DNA from: Croceibacterium segetis
Lineage (GTDB): Bacteria; Pseudomonadota; Alphaproteobacteria; Sphingomonadales; Sphingomonadaceae
Reading direction: 5' to 3'
Length of the DNA stretch: 64,000 nt
Assembly: GCF_011320115.1 (NCBI RefSeq)
Contig: NZ_JAANOZ010000008.1
Location: 62,001 to 126,000 of the forward strand
The notes under the pieces are model-generated. The model searched no databases. It saw nothing but the letters and a program-made list of their open reading frames with translations, and was not told the DNA's origin. Shown piece by piece: positions 51,514-60,477 of the stretch. Numbering within the stretch: position 1 is the stretch's first letter; every line of letters starts with the position of its first letter. A program made the position numbers and the translations under genes.

Positions 51514-52371
51514 CTACTCGGCCGTCACCGCGTCGGCGAACTCGCTCTCGTACTTGGCGATCAGTGCGCGGTCGTCCCGGTTCCACGGGTGGAAACCGGG
51601 CAGGAAATAGGCGATCCACGCCGGGAACAGGCGCCGCAGCGCGCCGGGCTTGCCGAACAGGTACCACACGACCTTGGCCATCGCCCGCCAGCCGGTGATG
51701 CCGTCCTGCGCCATGAAATCGAGCGCGTCGCGGCTGCGGTGGTGGACAAAGCGCTTGGTAATCAGCAGCATGATCGCCGCCTTGAGCTTCCAGCGGCGGA
51801 AGCGCGGCCAGTCGCGCGTGGCGTGCAGGAAGGTGTCGTAGGCGACTCCCTTGTGCTCGATCTCCTCGATCGCGTGCCAGCGCCAGATATCCGCCTGCGG
51901 CACATCGGCGTCGAAGAACGCCCTTGGGTTGGTCAGGAACAGGTGGGCGAACATCGCCGTGAAATGCTCGAGCGCGATGGTCACCGCCAGCTGGACGATC
52001 GGCGGGCGGGCATGGGCCTGGTTGGTGTTGGCGGCGATGCGCGCGTCGACCCCGGTGGTGTCGTAACCCGCCTCGCTTGCCGCGCGATTGAGCGCGAGGT
52101 GCTCGCGGCTGTGATTGACCTCCTGCTTGATGAACGCGCGAATCTCGCGTTCGAGCTTGGGCGGGGCACCCTCGCGGAAGGCCTTCACCGCTTCGATGAA
52201 CAGCGCTTCGCCGCGCGGGAAACTGGCCGAGAGCGAGTTCATCCACGCGGTCGCCACCGGATCGCCGTTGCACCACCAGCGCGGCAAGGGCCGCTCGCGG
52301 TCGAAGCGCAGGTCGCGCACGACGATGGCGGGCGTTTCGCCTTTGACGGGAAAAGTGGGGGGCGCGTTCAT
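51514..52371 (-). CDS. Metal-dependent hydrolase-like protein (PF10118 type)
   Basis: A 285-residue cytosolic protein. Helical Glu/His motifs are spaced as in di-iron four-helix bundles: IRAFIKQEVNHSREHLAL, ALEHFTAMFAHLFL and WHAIEEIEHKGVAYDTFL. These match the predicted metal-dependent hydrolase family with a ferritin-like core. The later FAMQDGITGWRAM-like and YFLPGFHPWNRDDR segments are also conserved in that family. The substrate is unknown. ATG 52371. It follows ygfZ by 47 bp and precedes the antiporter gene on the same strand. Confidence 0.85.
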   Translation of the reverse strand: MNAPPTFPVKGETPAIVVRDLRFDRERPLPRWWCNGDPVATAWMNSLSASFPRGEALFIEAVKAFREGAPPKLEREIRAFIKQEVNHSREHLALNRAASEAGYDTTGVDARIAANTNQAHARPPIVQLAVTIALEHFTAMFAHLFLTNPRAFFDADVPQADIWRWHAIEEIEHKGVAYDTFLHATRDWPRFRRWKLKAAIMLLITKRFVHHRSRDALDFMAQDGITGWRAMAKVVWYLFGKPGALRRLFPAWIAYFLPGFHPWNRDDRALIAKYESEFADAVTAE

Positions 52372-52418
52372 CGATGGTTCGATCCTTCGGCGCAGTTAGG
52401 GAAAGTGCCGCCCGAATG

Positions 52419-53147
52419 CTAGTCTTCGAGCTGCATCCACTTGGGCAGCAGCGATGCCTCGATCTCGACCACTCGCACGTGGTCGACGGCAAAGCCGAGC
52501 TCGGGATAGCCGGCCTTGCGCCGCGCCTCGTCAGAGCGGGCGAGCGGTACCACCACCAGCCGGCGGCTCACTTTCTGCCGCCAGTTCATCCGCGCGGTGT
52601 TCTCCTGGCCGATGTAGCAGCCCTTGGAGAAGCTCACGCCATTGAGCTCGGCGGCGTTGGTTTCGAGCCACAGCACGTCGGCCATCTCGGCGCGGCCCTC
52701 GGGCACGCCGAGCGCGAGGCGGTGCTTGCGCCAGGCGTCGTCGGCGCTTTCGTCGCCGGGTTCGATCTTGGCGATCCACCGCTGTCCCAGCTCGTGCAGC
52801 CGCGGGTCGGGCGCGCCGCCGTCGCCGAGCTCGGGCTGCCAGTAGACCCCGAGCGTGTCGTCGCGGGCAATGCCGATCTTGCGCCGCAGGCGGTACATGG
52901 AGAGGCGCTTGACCAGGTCGTCGGCCGCGTCGGCCTCGCAATCGACCAGAAGCTCGCCGTGCCCGGCGGGCCAGACGATGAAGTCGAACAAGGTCTTGCC
53001 TTGCGGCGTCAGCAATCCCGCCCACGCGGGGAGCTCGCCGGTCACGTCCTGCGTGACGAGGCCTTGCAGGAAGTCGGCAACGTCCTCGCCTTCGTCTTGC
53101 GGGGAAAGGCGGATGAGGGCGCGGGAAAACAGGCGTTCGGCGGGCAT
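52419..53147 (-). CDS. ygfZ: Folate-binding YgfZ/CAF17-like protein
   Basis: A 242-residue protein of the GcvT-related COG0354 family. The hallmark KGCYIGQENTARMNWRQ contains the conserved Cys, and the N-terminal VTQDVTGELPAWAGLLTPQG and DFIVWPAGHGELLVDCEA are typical. YgfZ proteins use tetrahydrofolate and help assemble or repair some iron-sulfur enzymes. It is divergent from pyrC across 41 bp. Confidence 0.92.
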   Translation of the reverse strand: MPAERLFSRALIRLSPQDEGEDVADFLQGLVTQDVTGELPAWAGLLTPQGKTLFDFIVWPAGHGELLVDCEADAADDLVKRLSMYRLRRKIGIARDDTLGVYWQPELGDGGAPDPRLHELGQRWIAKIEPGDESADDAWRKHRLALGVPEGRAEMADVLWLETNAAELNGVSFSKGCYIGQENTARMNWRQKVSRRLVVVPLARSDEARRKAGYPELGFAVDHVRVVEIEASLLPKWMQLED

Positions 53148-53188
53148 GGGTGACAGATAGGCATCTGCGCGACTAAGGGAAGCCCAAG

Positions 53189-54214
53189 ATGCCGCCCGAG
53201 ACGCTCACGATCCGCCGCCCCGACGACTGGCACGTGCACTTGCGCGACGGCGACATGTTGCGCGCCGTCGTGCCCTACACGGCTCGGCAGTTCGCGCGGG
53301 CGATCGTCATGCCCAACCTCTCGCCGCCGGTGATCGATACCGCCGCGGCCGACGCCTACCGCAAGCGGATCGTCGCGGCGCTGCCCGAGAGCGCGGACTT
53401 CACGCCGCTGATGACCTGCTACCTGACCGACATCTCCGATCCGGCCGATCTTGCTCGCGGCTTCAAGGAAAGCGTGTTCACCGCGGCCAAGCTCTATCCG
53501 GCGAACGCGACGACCAATTCAGCGCACGGGGTCACCGACATCGCCCGCATCCGCAACGTGCTCGACAGGATGGCCGATCTCGGCATGGTGCTGTGCGTAC
53601 ACGGCGAAGTGACCGATCCCGAAGTCGACGTGTTCGACCGCGAGGCGGTGTTCATCGATCGCGTGCTCGCCCCGCTGCTGCGCGAGCTGCCCGAACTCAA
53701 GGTGGCGTTCGAACACGTCACGACCGAACAGGCGGTGCAGTTCGTCGAGAGCAGCGGCAGCAACGTCGCGGCGACGATCACGCCGCAGCACCTGCACCTC
53801 AACCGCAACGCGATGCTCGTCGGCGGAATTCGCCCGCACGCTTATTGCCTGCCGGTCGCCAAGCGCGAAAAGCACCGCCAGGCGCTGCGGAAAGCGGCGA
53901 CTTCGGGCTCGCCGAAGTTCTTCCTCGGCACCGACAGCGCGCCGCACACCCGCGAGGCCAAGGAAAGCGCGTGCGGTTGCGCGGGCATCTTCAACGCCCC
54001 GTTCGCGCTCGAGAGCTACCTCACGGTGTTCGAGGCCGAAGGCGCGCTCGACAAGTTCGCCGGCTTCGCCTCCGAGCATGGGCCGCGCTTCTATGGGCTG
54101 CCGCTCAACGAAGGCACTGTGACGCTGGTGCGCGAGCCGAGCGAAGTGCCGAGCGAGATCGGCGGCGTGGTGCCCTTCCACGCGGGCGAGATGCTCGACT
54201 GGAAGCTCGCCTAG
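53189..54214 (+). CDS. pyrC: Dihydroorotase (class II)
   Basis: A 341-residue zinc enzyme of pyrimidine synthesis. The metal motif [13 protein letters not shown] near the N-terminus, the carbamylated Lys in [18 protein letters not shown], later His in [13 protein letters not shown] and the catalytic Asp in [15 protein letters not shown] are all intact. Length and motif spacing match E. coli-type PyrC. GGGAAG lies before ATG 53189. Its last four bases overlap the convergent rarD stop. Confidence 0.97.
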   Translation: MPPETLTIRRPDDWHVHLRDGDMLRAVVPYTARQFARAIVMPNLSPPVIDTAAADAYRKRIVAALPESADFTPLMTCYLTDISDPADLARGFKESVFTAAKLYPANATTNSAHGVTDIARIRNVLDRMADLGMVLCVHGEVTDPEVDVFDREAVFIDRVLAPLLRELPELKVAFEHVTTEQAVQFVESSGSNVAATITPQHLHLNRNAMLVGGIRPHAYCLPVAKREKHRQALRKAATSGSPKFFLGTDSAPHTREAKESACGCAGIFNAPFALESYLTVFEAEGALDKFAGFASEHGPRFYGLPLNEGTVTLVREPSEVPSEIGGVVPFHAGEMLDWKLA

Positions 54215-55122
54215 GCGACCGGGTTCAGGGCCTCTCCGCGCGAGCCGCGCAGGATATCCCACACGAACAGCAGCGCGGCGCACCAGATCGCCACGAAGCA
54301 GCCGAGCTGCGCCGGGTTGAGCTTTTCCCCGAAAACCAGCAGGCCGAGCAGGAACACGATCGTCGGCGAGGTGAACTGGAGGAAACCCATCACCGTGTAA
54401 GGCAGACGCCGCGCGGCGAAGGCGAACATGATCAGCGGCACCGCAGTCATCGGCCCGCCGAAGGCGACCGCCGCTGCGATCAGCGGACCGTGGGTCAGCG
54501 CCGAACCGGCCGGCTGCGTGGCGAACCAGCCGACCACGGCCAGCGAAACCGGCGCCAGGATCAGCGATTCGATCGTCAGCCCGGCGAGCGACCCGGCGTT
54601 CACCGTCTTGCGCAACAGGCCGTAGAGCCCGAACGTCAGCGCCATCGACAGGCTGACCCACAAGGTGGTCAGCGCGCCCGTGGCAAGGACGATGACGCCC
54701 GCGGCGGCTAGGGCCACCGCTGCCCACTGCACCCGGGAAAGGCGTTCGCCGAGCACCACAAGCCCAAGCAGCATCATCAGCAGCGGCAGGATGTAGTACC
54801 CCAGGCTTGCGGCGTAGATGTGACCCGCGTTGATCGCCCAGACGTAGAGGAACCAGTTGACGGCCACGAGCGTGGCGCTGGCGAGCAGCGTCAGCAGCGC
54901 GCGCCGGTCGCGGAGCACCGAGCGGACTTCGCCGCCGGCCTTGCGCCAGAGGATGATCGCGCCGCAGATCGGCAGCGTGAACAGGATCCGCCAGGCGACG
55001 TATTCGACCGCCGGCACGCTCTTCACCAGCAGCAGGTAAAGCGGCATCGATCCCCACACCGCATGCGTGCCCAGTGCGGCGGCGAGCCCAGCGCGGTCGA
55101 AAGGAGGCCTCCTGTCGTTCAT
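54211..55122 (-). CDS. rarD: RarD-type EamA permease
   Basis: A 303-residue inner-membrane protein with ten likely helices in two EamA repeats. The N-terminal [25 protein letters not shown] and [19 protein letters not shown] are characteristic of the RarD subgroup (PHS/chloramphenicol-sensitivity family). The substrate is unknown. ATG 55122 follows a GGAGG about 19 bases upstream and a nearer GGAGGCCTCC palindrome. It shares the region upstream with the glycine-zipper gene. Confidence 0.9.
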   Translation of the reverse strand: MNDRRPPFDRAGLAAALGTHAVWGSMPLYLLLVKSVPAVEYVAWRILFTLPICGAIILWRKAGGEVRSVLRDRRALLTLLASATLVAVNWFLYVWAINAGHIYAASLGYYILPLLMMLLGLVVLGERLSRVQWAAVALAAAGVIVLATGALTTLWVSLSMALTFGLYGLLRKTVNAGSLAGLTIESLILAPVSLAVVGWFATQPAGSALTHGPLIAAAVAFGGPMTAVPLIMFAFAARRLPYTVMGFLQFTSPTIVFLLGLLVFGEKLNPAQLGCFVAIWCAALLFVWDILRGSRGEALNPVA

Positions 55123-55275
55123 CGGCGTGCGTTACCCGCCGCTCGGCGCTGCGGCAAGCGAGCGATCTCGACAAGAAGGTTCGCAAAAACATGGACTTAT
55201 GAATTCTGACAACTCCGTTGCGGTTCCGTTCAGAAAAAGAGGCATAAACCTGAACGCCACGAAGGAGATTGAATC

Positions 55276-55668
55276 ATGAAGACCCTGTTCCGCACCAGCG
55301 CTCTCGCTCTCGCCGCCGCCGGCATGGCGGTTTCGGCCGTGCCCGCCCAGGCGCAGGACTATTATGGCCGTCACAGCTATTCGCAGCATCACCATCGCGA
55401 CCGCTACGGCTACGACACCCGCTACTACGGCCGCGATTATCGCTCGGAGCCGGTCTATCGCAACACCCGCACGTGGCGCGGCAACGACGGCCGCTACTAC
55501 TGCCGCAAGAAAGACGGCACGACCGGCCTGATCATCGGCGCGGCCGCCGGCGCCCTGCTCGGCCGCGCGGTCGACGGTGGCTACAACCACACGACCGGCA
55601 CGATCCTCGGCGGCGTGGTCGGCGCCCTGCTCGGCAAGAAGGTCGCGCAAGGCTCGAGCTGCCGCTGA
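55276..55668 (+). CDS. Exported glycine-zipper 2TM protein
   Basis: A 130-residue protein. A signal peptide (residues 1-25, cut at VPAQAQD) is followed by a His/Tyr/Arg-rich middle (GRHSYSQHHHRDRYGYDTRY). A C-terminal double glycine zipper follows, GTTGLIIGAAAGALLGRAVD and TILGGVVGALLGKKV, and the protein ends in a Cys near the C-terminus. This is the common RcnB- or 17-kDa-antigen-like small envelope protein of sphingomonads; its role is not known. AAGGAG lies eight bases before ATG 55276. A strong terminator follows. Confidence 0.87.
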   Translation: MKTLFRTSALALAAAGMAVSAVPAQAQDYYGRHSYSQHHHRDRYGYDTRYYGRDYRSEPVYRNTRTWRGNDGRYYCRKKDGTTGLIIGAAAGALLGRAVDGGYNHTTGTILGGVVGALLGKKVAQGSSCR

Positions 55669-55680
55669 GCCTACCGCTCG

Positions 55681-55712
55681 GGCCGCGCCTTCCCCTGTTA
55701 GGCGCGGCCTTT
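55681..55712 (+). terminator. Rho-independent terminator of the glycine-zipper gene
   Basis: A perfect 9-bp stem GGCCGCGCC (55681-55689) and GGCGCGGCC (55701-55709) with an 11-nt loop, followed by TTT. It lies 12 bp after the stop codon. Confidence 0.8.
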
Positions 55713-55746
55713 GCGTGGCCCCTGGGTCGCAAATCGGGGGCCGCGC

Positions 55747-55780
55747 CAGGGCGTCCATGCATCGCATGGGCGCCCTGTTT
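55747..55780. terminator. Second hairpin downstream of the glycine-zipper gene
   Basis: CAGGGCG (55747-55753) pairs with CGCCCTG (55771-55777), continued inside by CCATGC (55755-55760) and GCATGG (55764-55769) with one mismatch, then TTT. It may be a back-up terminator or a structured leader of the next gene, 113 bp downstream. Confidence 0.5.
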
Positions 55781-55892
55781 GCGTTCCGGCGGCGCCTATC
55801 CCGAAACGGGACGCAACGTGACTTTGGCTCACTTCTTCAGGCACTTGCGCTATGCCGAGTCGGGATTCGCAAGAACTTGAAGGGGTCGCGCC

Positions 55893-56609
55893 ATGATTCG
55901 TCGAACGATCTGCCTTATCGCGCCCGCGCTGCTGCTCTGCGCGTGCGGCGGCAAGGATGAGCCGACCAAGCCATCGGCCGACGATCCGGCGATGGCCGGC
56001 GCGCTCGGCGATCAGGTGTTGACCGATCCCGACCTTGCCGGCGAGAACGGCGCCAACCGCGGGGCTTCGCTGCCGTCGGGCGAAGGGGCAGTCCCCGCCG
56101 CCGACATGTCGCCCGAAGCGCTCGCCGCCGCGCGCGGGGCGGCGCTCAAGCTGGTCGGCGGGCCCGGCGCGATGAAAAAGGCGCCCGAGGCGCGCGAGGT
56201 CAAGGGTACGGTGCCGGCGGATTCGCAGCTCACCGCCGCGGCGCGCGCCGCCACCGGACCGGACGGCAAGAACGGCTGCGCGGCAAAGGTGCGCTATACC
56301 GCCGCGTGGGCAGCCAAGCTGCCCGAGGCGTTCCCGGTGTACCCGAAAGGCTCGGTCCAGGAAGCCGCCGGCACCGACGAAGGCGAATGCGCCTTGCGAA
56401 CCGTCAACTTCATTACCCCGGTGCCGGTCGCGGAGGTGATCGACTTCTATTACACCCAGGCACGTGCGGCGGGCTATTCCCCACAGCACGTGCGAGACGG
56501 CGCCGACGATGTGCTCAGCGGGGTCAAGGGCGCGGCAAGCTTTGTCGTCATGGCGCGCGACCTGCCCAACGGTGGGGCCAGCGTCGACCTGGTCACCAAC
56601 GGCGGCTGA
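55893..56609 (+). CDS. Putative lipoprotein of unknown function
   Basis: A 238-residue protein with a lipoprotein signal: RRTICLIAPALLLCACGG, the lipobox LLCAC placing the acylated Cys near residue 18. A long acidic, Ala/Gly/Pro-rich segment of about 110 residues follows. A C-terminal folded part begins near NGCAAKVRYTAAWAAKLPEA, with FPVYPKGSVQEAAGTDEGEC and FITPVPVAEVIDFYYTQARA. The latter part resembles envelope proteins of sphingomonads I cannot name. The Cys in the folded part (NGCAAKV, DEGECAL) may form a disulfide. Confidence 0.75.
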   Translation: MIRRTICLIAPALLLCACGGKDEPTKPSADDPAMAGALGDQVLTDPDLAGENGANRGASLPSGEGAVPAADMSPEALAAARGAALKLVGGPGAMKKAPEAREVKGTVPADSQLTAAARAATGPDGKNGCAAKVRYTAAWAAKLPEAFPVYPKGSVQEAAGTDEGECALRTVNFITPVPVAEVIDFYYTQARAAGYSPQHVRDGADDVLSGVKGAASFVVMARDLPNGGASVDLVTNGG

Positions 56610-56615
56610 GCCCCC

Positions 56616-58049
56616 TCAGCGCGGGGTCGCCCGGCGATCCTCGCGAAAGCCGACGCCGACGCTGGCGCGCGGCTGCTCCATCTCGCTGCTGGCCACCGGG
56701 TAGGCGCAGTAGTCGGCGGCATAGAACGCCGCCGGGCGATGATTGCCCGACAGGCCGATTCCGCCGAACGGCGCGGCCGAACTGGCGCCGTTGGTCGGCC
56801 GGTTCCAGTTGACGATCCCGGCGCGGATATTGGCCCAGAAGCGATTGTAGTCCTGCGGATTGCCGCCGATCAGCGACGCCGAAAGGCCGAAGCGGGTGTT
56901 GTTGGCCTCGGCGATCGCTTCGTCGAAGCTGTCCACCTTGATCACTTGCAGCAGCGGACCGAACAGCTCGACGTCGGGGCGCTGGGCCATCGCGGTGGTG
57001 TCGATGATGCCGGGGTGAATGAACGGCAGCCCGGCGTGGGGGCGGCGCAAGTGGCTGATCGGCTTGCCGCCGTTCGACATCAGGTAAAGGAAGCTCTCGG
57101 TCAGCCGGTCGGCGGCCTCGACGTCGATCACCGGGCCCATGAACGGCGCCGGCTCGTCGAACGGGCCGCCGACAATGATCCGCCCGACCAGCCGTTTCAC
57201 CTCGTCCAACGCGTGGTCATAGAGGCTCGACTTGACGATCAGCCGCCGCGCGGCCGTGCAGCGCTGGCCGGCGCTGGTGAAGGCCGATTGGACGATCAGC
57301 GTCGCGGCGTCGGAAATCTTCGGCGTGTCCCACAGCACAATCGGGTTGTTGCCGCCCATCTCCAGCGCGACGATCTTGCCCGGGTTGGCGGCGAGCTTGC
57401 GATTGATCGCAATGCCCGCTTGCGCCGATCCGGTGAACAGCACGCCGTCGATGCCGGGATGCGCCACCAGGGCCTTGCCTTCGTCGGGCCCGCCGATCAG
57501 CACCTGGACGACTGCGGCGCTGATCCCGGCGCGGTTGAACAGCTTGGCCAGGAATTCGCCCACCGCCGGGGTCTTCTCGCTCGGCTTGAAGATCACCGCG
57601 TTGCCGGCGATCAGCGCCGGGACGATGTGCCCGTTCGGCAAGTGCGCGGGGAAGTTGTACGGCCCAAGCACCACCATCACCCCGTGTGGTTTGTGGCGCA
57701 GCGCGGCCGAGCCCTGCAGCGCGCTGTCGAGCTTCCTCTGCCCGGTGCGCTCGGCATAGGCGCGGACCGAGATCTCGACCTTGGCGATTACCGACTCGAC
57801 CTCGGTGCGCGCTTCCCACAGCGGCTTGCCGGTCTCGCGCGCGACCAGCTCGGCGAACTTGTCGTTTTCCTTGCGCACTTCGTTGGCGAAGCGGCGGAGC
57901 AGCTCGATGCGGGTGGCGAGCGGCTGCGCGGCCCATGCCGGCCATGCGCGGCGGGCGCGCTCGACGGTGGCATCGACATCGCCGACTTTACCGCGCCAGA
58001 GTTCCGTGCCGGTTGCCGGCTCGGTGGATATGATGATGTTTTCGCTCAA
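56616..58049 (-). CDS. astD: N-succinylglutamate 5-semialdehyde dehydrogenase
   Basis: A 477-residue aldehyde dehydrogenase, fourth enzyme of the arginine succinyltransferase pathway. Cofactor-binding motifs GPYNFPAHLPNGHIVPALIAGN and FKPSEKTPAVGEF are typical of AstD. The catalytic residues lie in VALEMGGNNPIVLWD (Glu) and AFTSAGQRCTAARRL (Cys). It oxidises succinylglutamate semialdehyde with NAD(P). The start is TTG 58049, giving MSENIIISTEPATGTELWRG; no convincing Shine-Dalgarno is seen. It lies about 43 kb from astA-astB, on the same strand, not in their operon. Confidence 0.93.
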   Translation of the reverse strand: MSENIIISTEPATGTELWRGKVGDVDATVERARRAWPAWAAQPLATRIELLRRFANEVRKENDKFAELVARETGKPLWEARTEVESVIAKVEISVRAYAERTGQRKLDSALQGSAALRHKPHGVMVVLGPYNFPAHLPNGHIVPALIAGNAVIFKPSEKTPAVGEFLAKLFNRAGISAAVVQVLIGGPDEGKALVAHPGIDGVLFTGSAQAGIAINRKLAANPGKIVALEMGGNNPIVLWDTPKISDAATLIVQSAFTSAGQRCTAARRLIVKSSLYDHALDEVKRLVGRIIVGGPFDEPAPFMGPVIDVEAADRLTESFLYLMSNGGKPISHLRRPHAGLPFIHPGIIDTTAMAQRPDVELFGPLLQVIKVDSFDEAIAEANNTRFGLSASLIGGNPQDYNRFWANIRAGIVNWNRPTNGASSAAPFGGIGLSGNHRPAAFYAADYCAYPVASSEMEQPRASVGVGFREDRRATPR

Positions 58050-58144
58050 CTAAAAGTCAGGAGTAACAGCATTTTTCGCGCACCTGATGCGGCTGATAGA
58101 CGCTGCCGGTTAACCACACCACCCCGGTAAGGGTTTACAGGGGG

Positions 58145-59545
58145 CTAAGCGGCAAGCCCCGCCGGCGCGGGCGGCTCGCCGAGGGCGTCGCCCATCCGGC
58201 GCACGGCGGCGACCTTGTCAACCAGCGGCTGCCAGTCGTCGCGTTCGGCGATGGCCGACCAGATCGCCTCGACCTCGTCGATCAGCATCGATTGTGGAGC
58301 GGGATCGGACCAGTACGGATGGTCGGCGGCGACCGCTTCGTAGCTCGCCAGGGCTTCGGCGATCGGACCGCTCGCACCGCGGCCGGCGCGATGGCGGAAG
58401 AAGAAGTCGTCGGGGCCGAGGTTCCCTTCGCGCATGGCCTTTTCGGCGGCGGCGATCAGCCCGCTGTCGGTTTCGATCCCGCGGCTCACGATGCCAAGGC
58501 GCCAGCAGAAGCGGCGGGTCATCGCCGCCGTGTAGCACTCGCCGAAGCGATTGAATGCGGCGACCAGCGGCTCGGCCTCGCAGACGCGGCGCAGCGCGAC
58601 GCCGAGTTGGCCGAGGTTCCAGCGGATCGCCTCGGGCTGGCGACCGAAGGCGTAAAGCCCGGTCTGGTCGAAATAGGCGGCGGTGAAGCTCGGCTCCCAT
58701 GTGGGCAGCCAGCGCCACGGGCCGTAGTCGAAGCTCTCGCCGGTGACGTTCATGTTGTCCGAGTTGAGCACTCCGTGGACGAAGCCCGCGGCCATGTAGC
58801 TCGCGGCAAGGTCGGCGAGCCGCTCGACTGCCTGGTGCAACAGGCTGGCCGCCGGCTCGTCGCGGCCCGGCGCGTCGACGGGTGGTGGTGGGCCGGGGAA
58901 TTGCGCGAGGCAGTAATCGACCAGCTGGCGCATGTGCTCGTCTTCCCCGAGCACGGCGAGCCGCTGGAAGGTGCCGATGCGGATATGCGAATGGCTCAGG
59001 CGGACGAGCACCGCAGAGCGCGTCGGCGAAGGCTCGTCGCCGCGCTCGAGCTCCTCGCCGGTCTCGATAACCGAGAAGGTCTTCGAGGTATTGACCCCGA
59101 GCGCCTCGAGCATCTCGGTGGCGAGGATCTCACGCACCGCGCCCTTGAGCGTCAGCCGCCCGTCGGCGGTGCGGCTGTAAGGCGTGCGCCCGCTACCCTT
59201 GGTGCCGAGGTCGAGCAGGCGATTCGCGCCGTCGCGCAGTTGGGCGAAAGTGAAACCGCGGCCGTCGCCGATCTCGGGATTGTACACGCGGAACTGATGC
59301 CCATGGTAGCGCAGCGCCAGCGGGCGCGGGAGGTTATCGGGCAGCAGCTCGAAGCGGCCGAAATGGGCGATCCACTGTTCGTCGGAGAGGCTCTCCAGCC
59401 CGACCGCCTTGTCCCACAGGCCATTGCGAAAGCGCAGCTCGTGCAGCGGAAAGCGCGCCGGATCGACCGGGTCGGCGAGCCATTCGGCGAGCGACAGGAT
59501 CTGTGGATCCGCGCGGTAGGGGGCGGCTTGCGGTTCGGCGCGCAT
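58145..59545 (-). CDS. selO: Protein adenylyltransferase SelO (YdiU/UPF0061 family)
   Basis: A 466-residue pseudokinase-fold AMP transferase. LALRYHGHQFRVYNPEIGDGRG near the N-terminus is the family signature, followed by LDLGTKGSGRTPYSRTADGRL (nucleotide-binding loop). The active-site segment GFVHGVLNSDNMNVTGE and the metal-binding DYGPWRWLPTWEP follow. SelO AMPylates Ser, Thr or Tyr of partner proteins in redox stress. Bacterial forms lack the C-terminal selenocysteine, and the last residues here are ordinary (GLAA). ATG 59545 was chosen over an upstream TTG. It is divergent from the hydrolase gene. Confidence 0.93.
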   Translation of the reverse strand: MRAEPQAAPYRADPQILSLAEWLADPVDPARFPLHELRFRNGLWDKAVGLESLSDEQWIAHFGRFELLPDNLPRPLALRYHGHQFRVYNPEIGDGRGFTFAQLRDGANRLLDLGTKGSGRTPYSRTADGRLTLKGAVREILATEMLEALGVNTSKTFSVIETGEELERGDEPSPTRSAVLVRLSHSHIRIGTFQRLAVLGEDEHMRQLVDYCLAQFPGPPPPVDAPGRDEPAASLLHQAVERLADLAASYMAAGFVHGVLNSDNMNVTGESFDYGPWRWLPTWEPSFTAAYFDQTGLYAFGRQPEAIRWNLGQLGVALRRVCEAEPLVAAFNRFGECYTAAMTRRFCWRLGIVSRGIETDSGLIAAAEKAMREGNLGPDDFFFRHRAGRGASGPIAEALASYEAVAADHPYWSDPAPQSMLIDEVEAIWSAIAERDDWQPLVDKVAAVRRMGDALGEPPAPAGLAA

Positions 59546-59613
59546 CTGGCCATTAGTGGCCGCGAGCCGAGCCCGGCGCAAGCGCGGGCGCAATCCGAGG
59601 AACCTCAATCTCG

Positions 59614-60477
59614 ATGGCCGAACCGGCCTTTACCGAAAGCAAGTGGGAAAGCGGGGACGGTCTCGGTCTCCGTTACCGCGACTACACGGGGCCTGACACG
59701 AAGCCGCCGCTGCTGTGCCTTCACGGCCTGACCCGCAACGCCCGCGATTTCGAGCCGCTGGCGGAGCGCTTCGCCGGCGAGTGGCGGCTGATCGTGCCCG
59801 ACATGCGCGGCCGCGGACAGAGCGAATACGCGCGGGAGGCGGCGAGTTACCGGGCCCGCAGCTACATCGACGACGTGGTGCGGTTGCTGGGGCAGCTGGA
59901 TTGCGGGCCGGTTGTGGCGGTCGGCACGTCGATGGGCGGGATGATCGCGATGCTGATGGCGCAAGCGCGGGCCTGGCCGCTCGCGGGCGCGGTGCTCAAC
60001 GACATCGGCCCCGACCTGGAGGCCGCGGGAATCGAGCGGATTCGCGGCTATGTCGGGCAGGGCGGCAACTTCGAGACCTGGATGCACGCCGCGCGCCATT
60101 TGCGCGAGCAAGCCCATGCGGCCCACCCCGACTTCGCGATCGGAGATTGGCTCGCGTATGCCAAGCGAGTCATGGTGATGACCGGCAACGGCCGCATCGC
60201 GTTCGACTACGACATGAAGATCGCCGAGGAATTCAACGCCCCATCGGATGGCGAGCCGTTCGACTTGTGGGGCGCCCTGCGCGCACTCGCGGGCATTCCG
60301 ACACTCGCGCTGCGCGGTGAGCTTTCCGACCTGCTGTCGGCGGCAACGGTGGCGAAGATGCAGGCGGAGCTACCCGGCCTCAAGGCGGTAACCGTCCCGC
60401 GCGTCGGCCATCCGCCGACGCTGGCCGAGCCGCAGGCACAGCAGGCTATCGCCGATCTGCTGGCGGAGGTCGCGTGA
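59614..60477 (+). CDS. Alpha/beta hydrolase
   Basis: A 287-residue alpha/beta-hydrolase. The oxyanion region LLCLHGLTRNARDFEPL is followed by the nucleophile elbow VGTSMGGMIAMLMA (Ser near residue 111), a cap region and a final His in VPRVGHPPTLAEP near residue 268. The acid would be the Asp in LRGELSDLLSA. It has no signal peptide. Substrate unknown. The stop overlaps the next start as GTGA, so it is co-translated with the glycosyltransferase. Confidence 0.92.
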   Translation: MAEPAFTESKWESGDGLGLRYRDYTGPDTKPPLLCLHGLTRNARDFEPLAERFAGEWRLIVPDMRGRGQSEYAREAASYRARSYIDDVVRLLGQLDCGPVVAVGTSMGGMIAMLMAQARAWPLAGAVLNDIGPDLEAAGIERIRGYVGQGGNFETWMHAARHLREQAHAAHPDFAIGDWLAYAKRVMVMTGNGRIAFDYDMKIAEEFNAPSDGEPFDLWGALRALAGIPTLALRGELSDLLSAATVAKMQAELPGLKAVTVPRVGHPPTLAEPQAQQAIADLLAEVA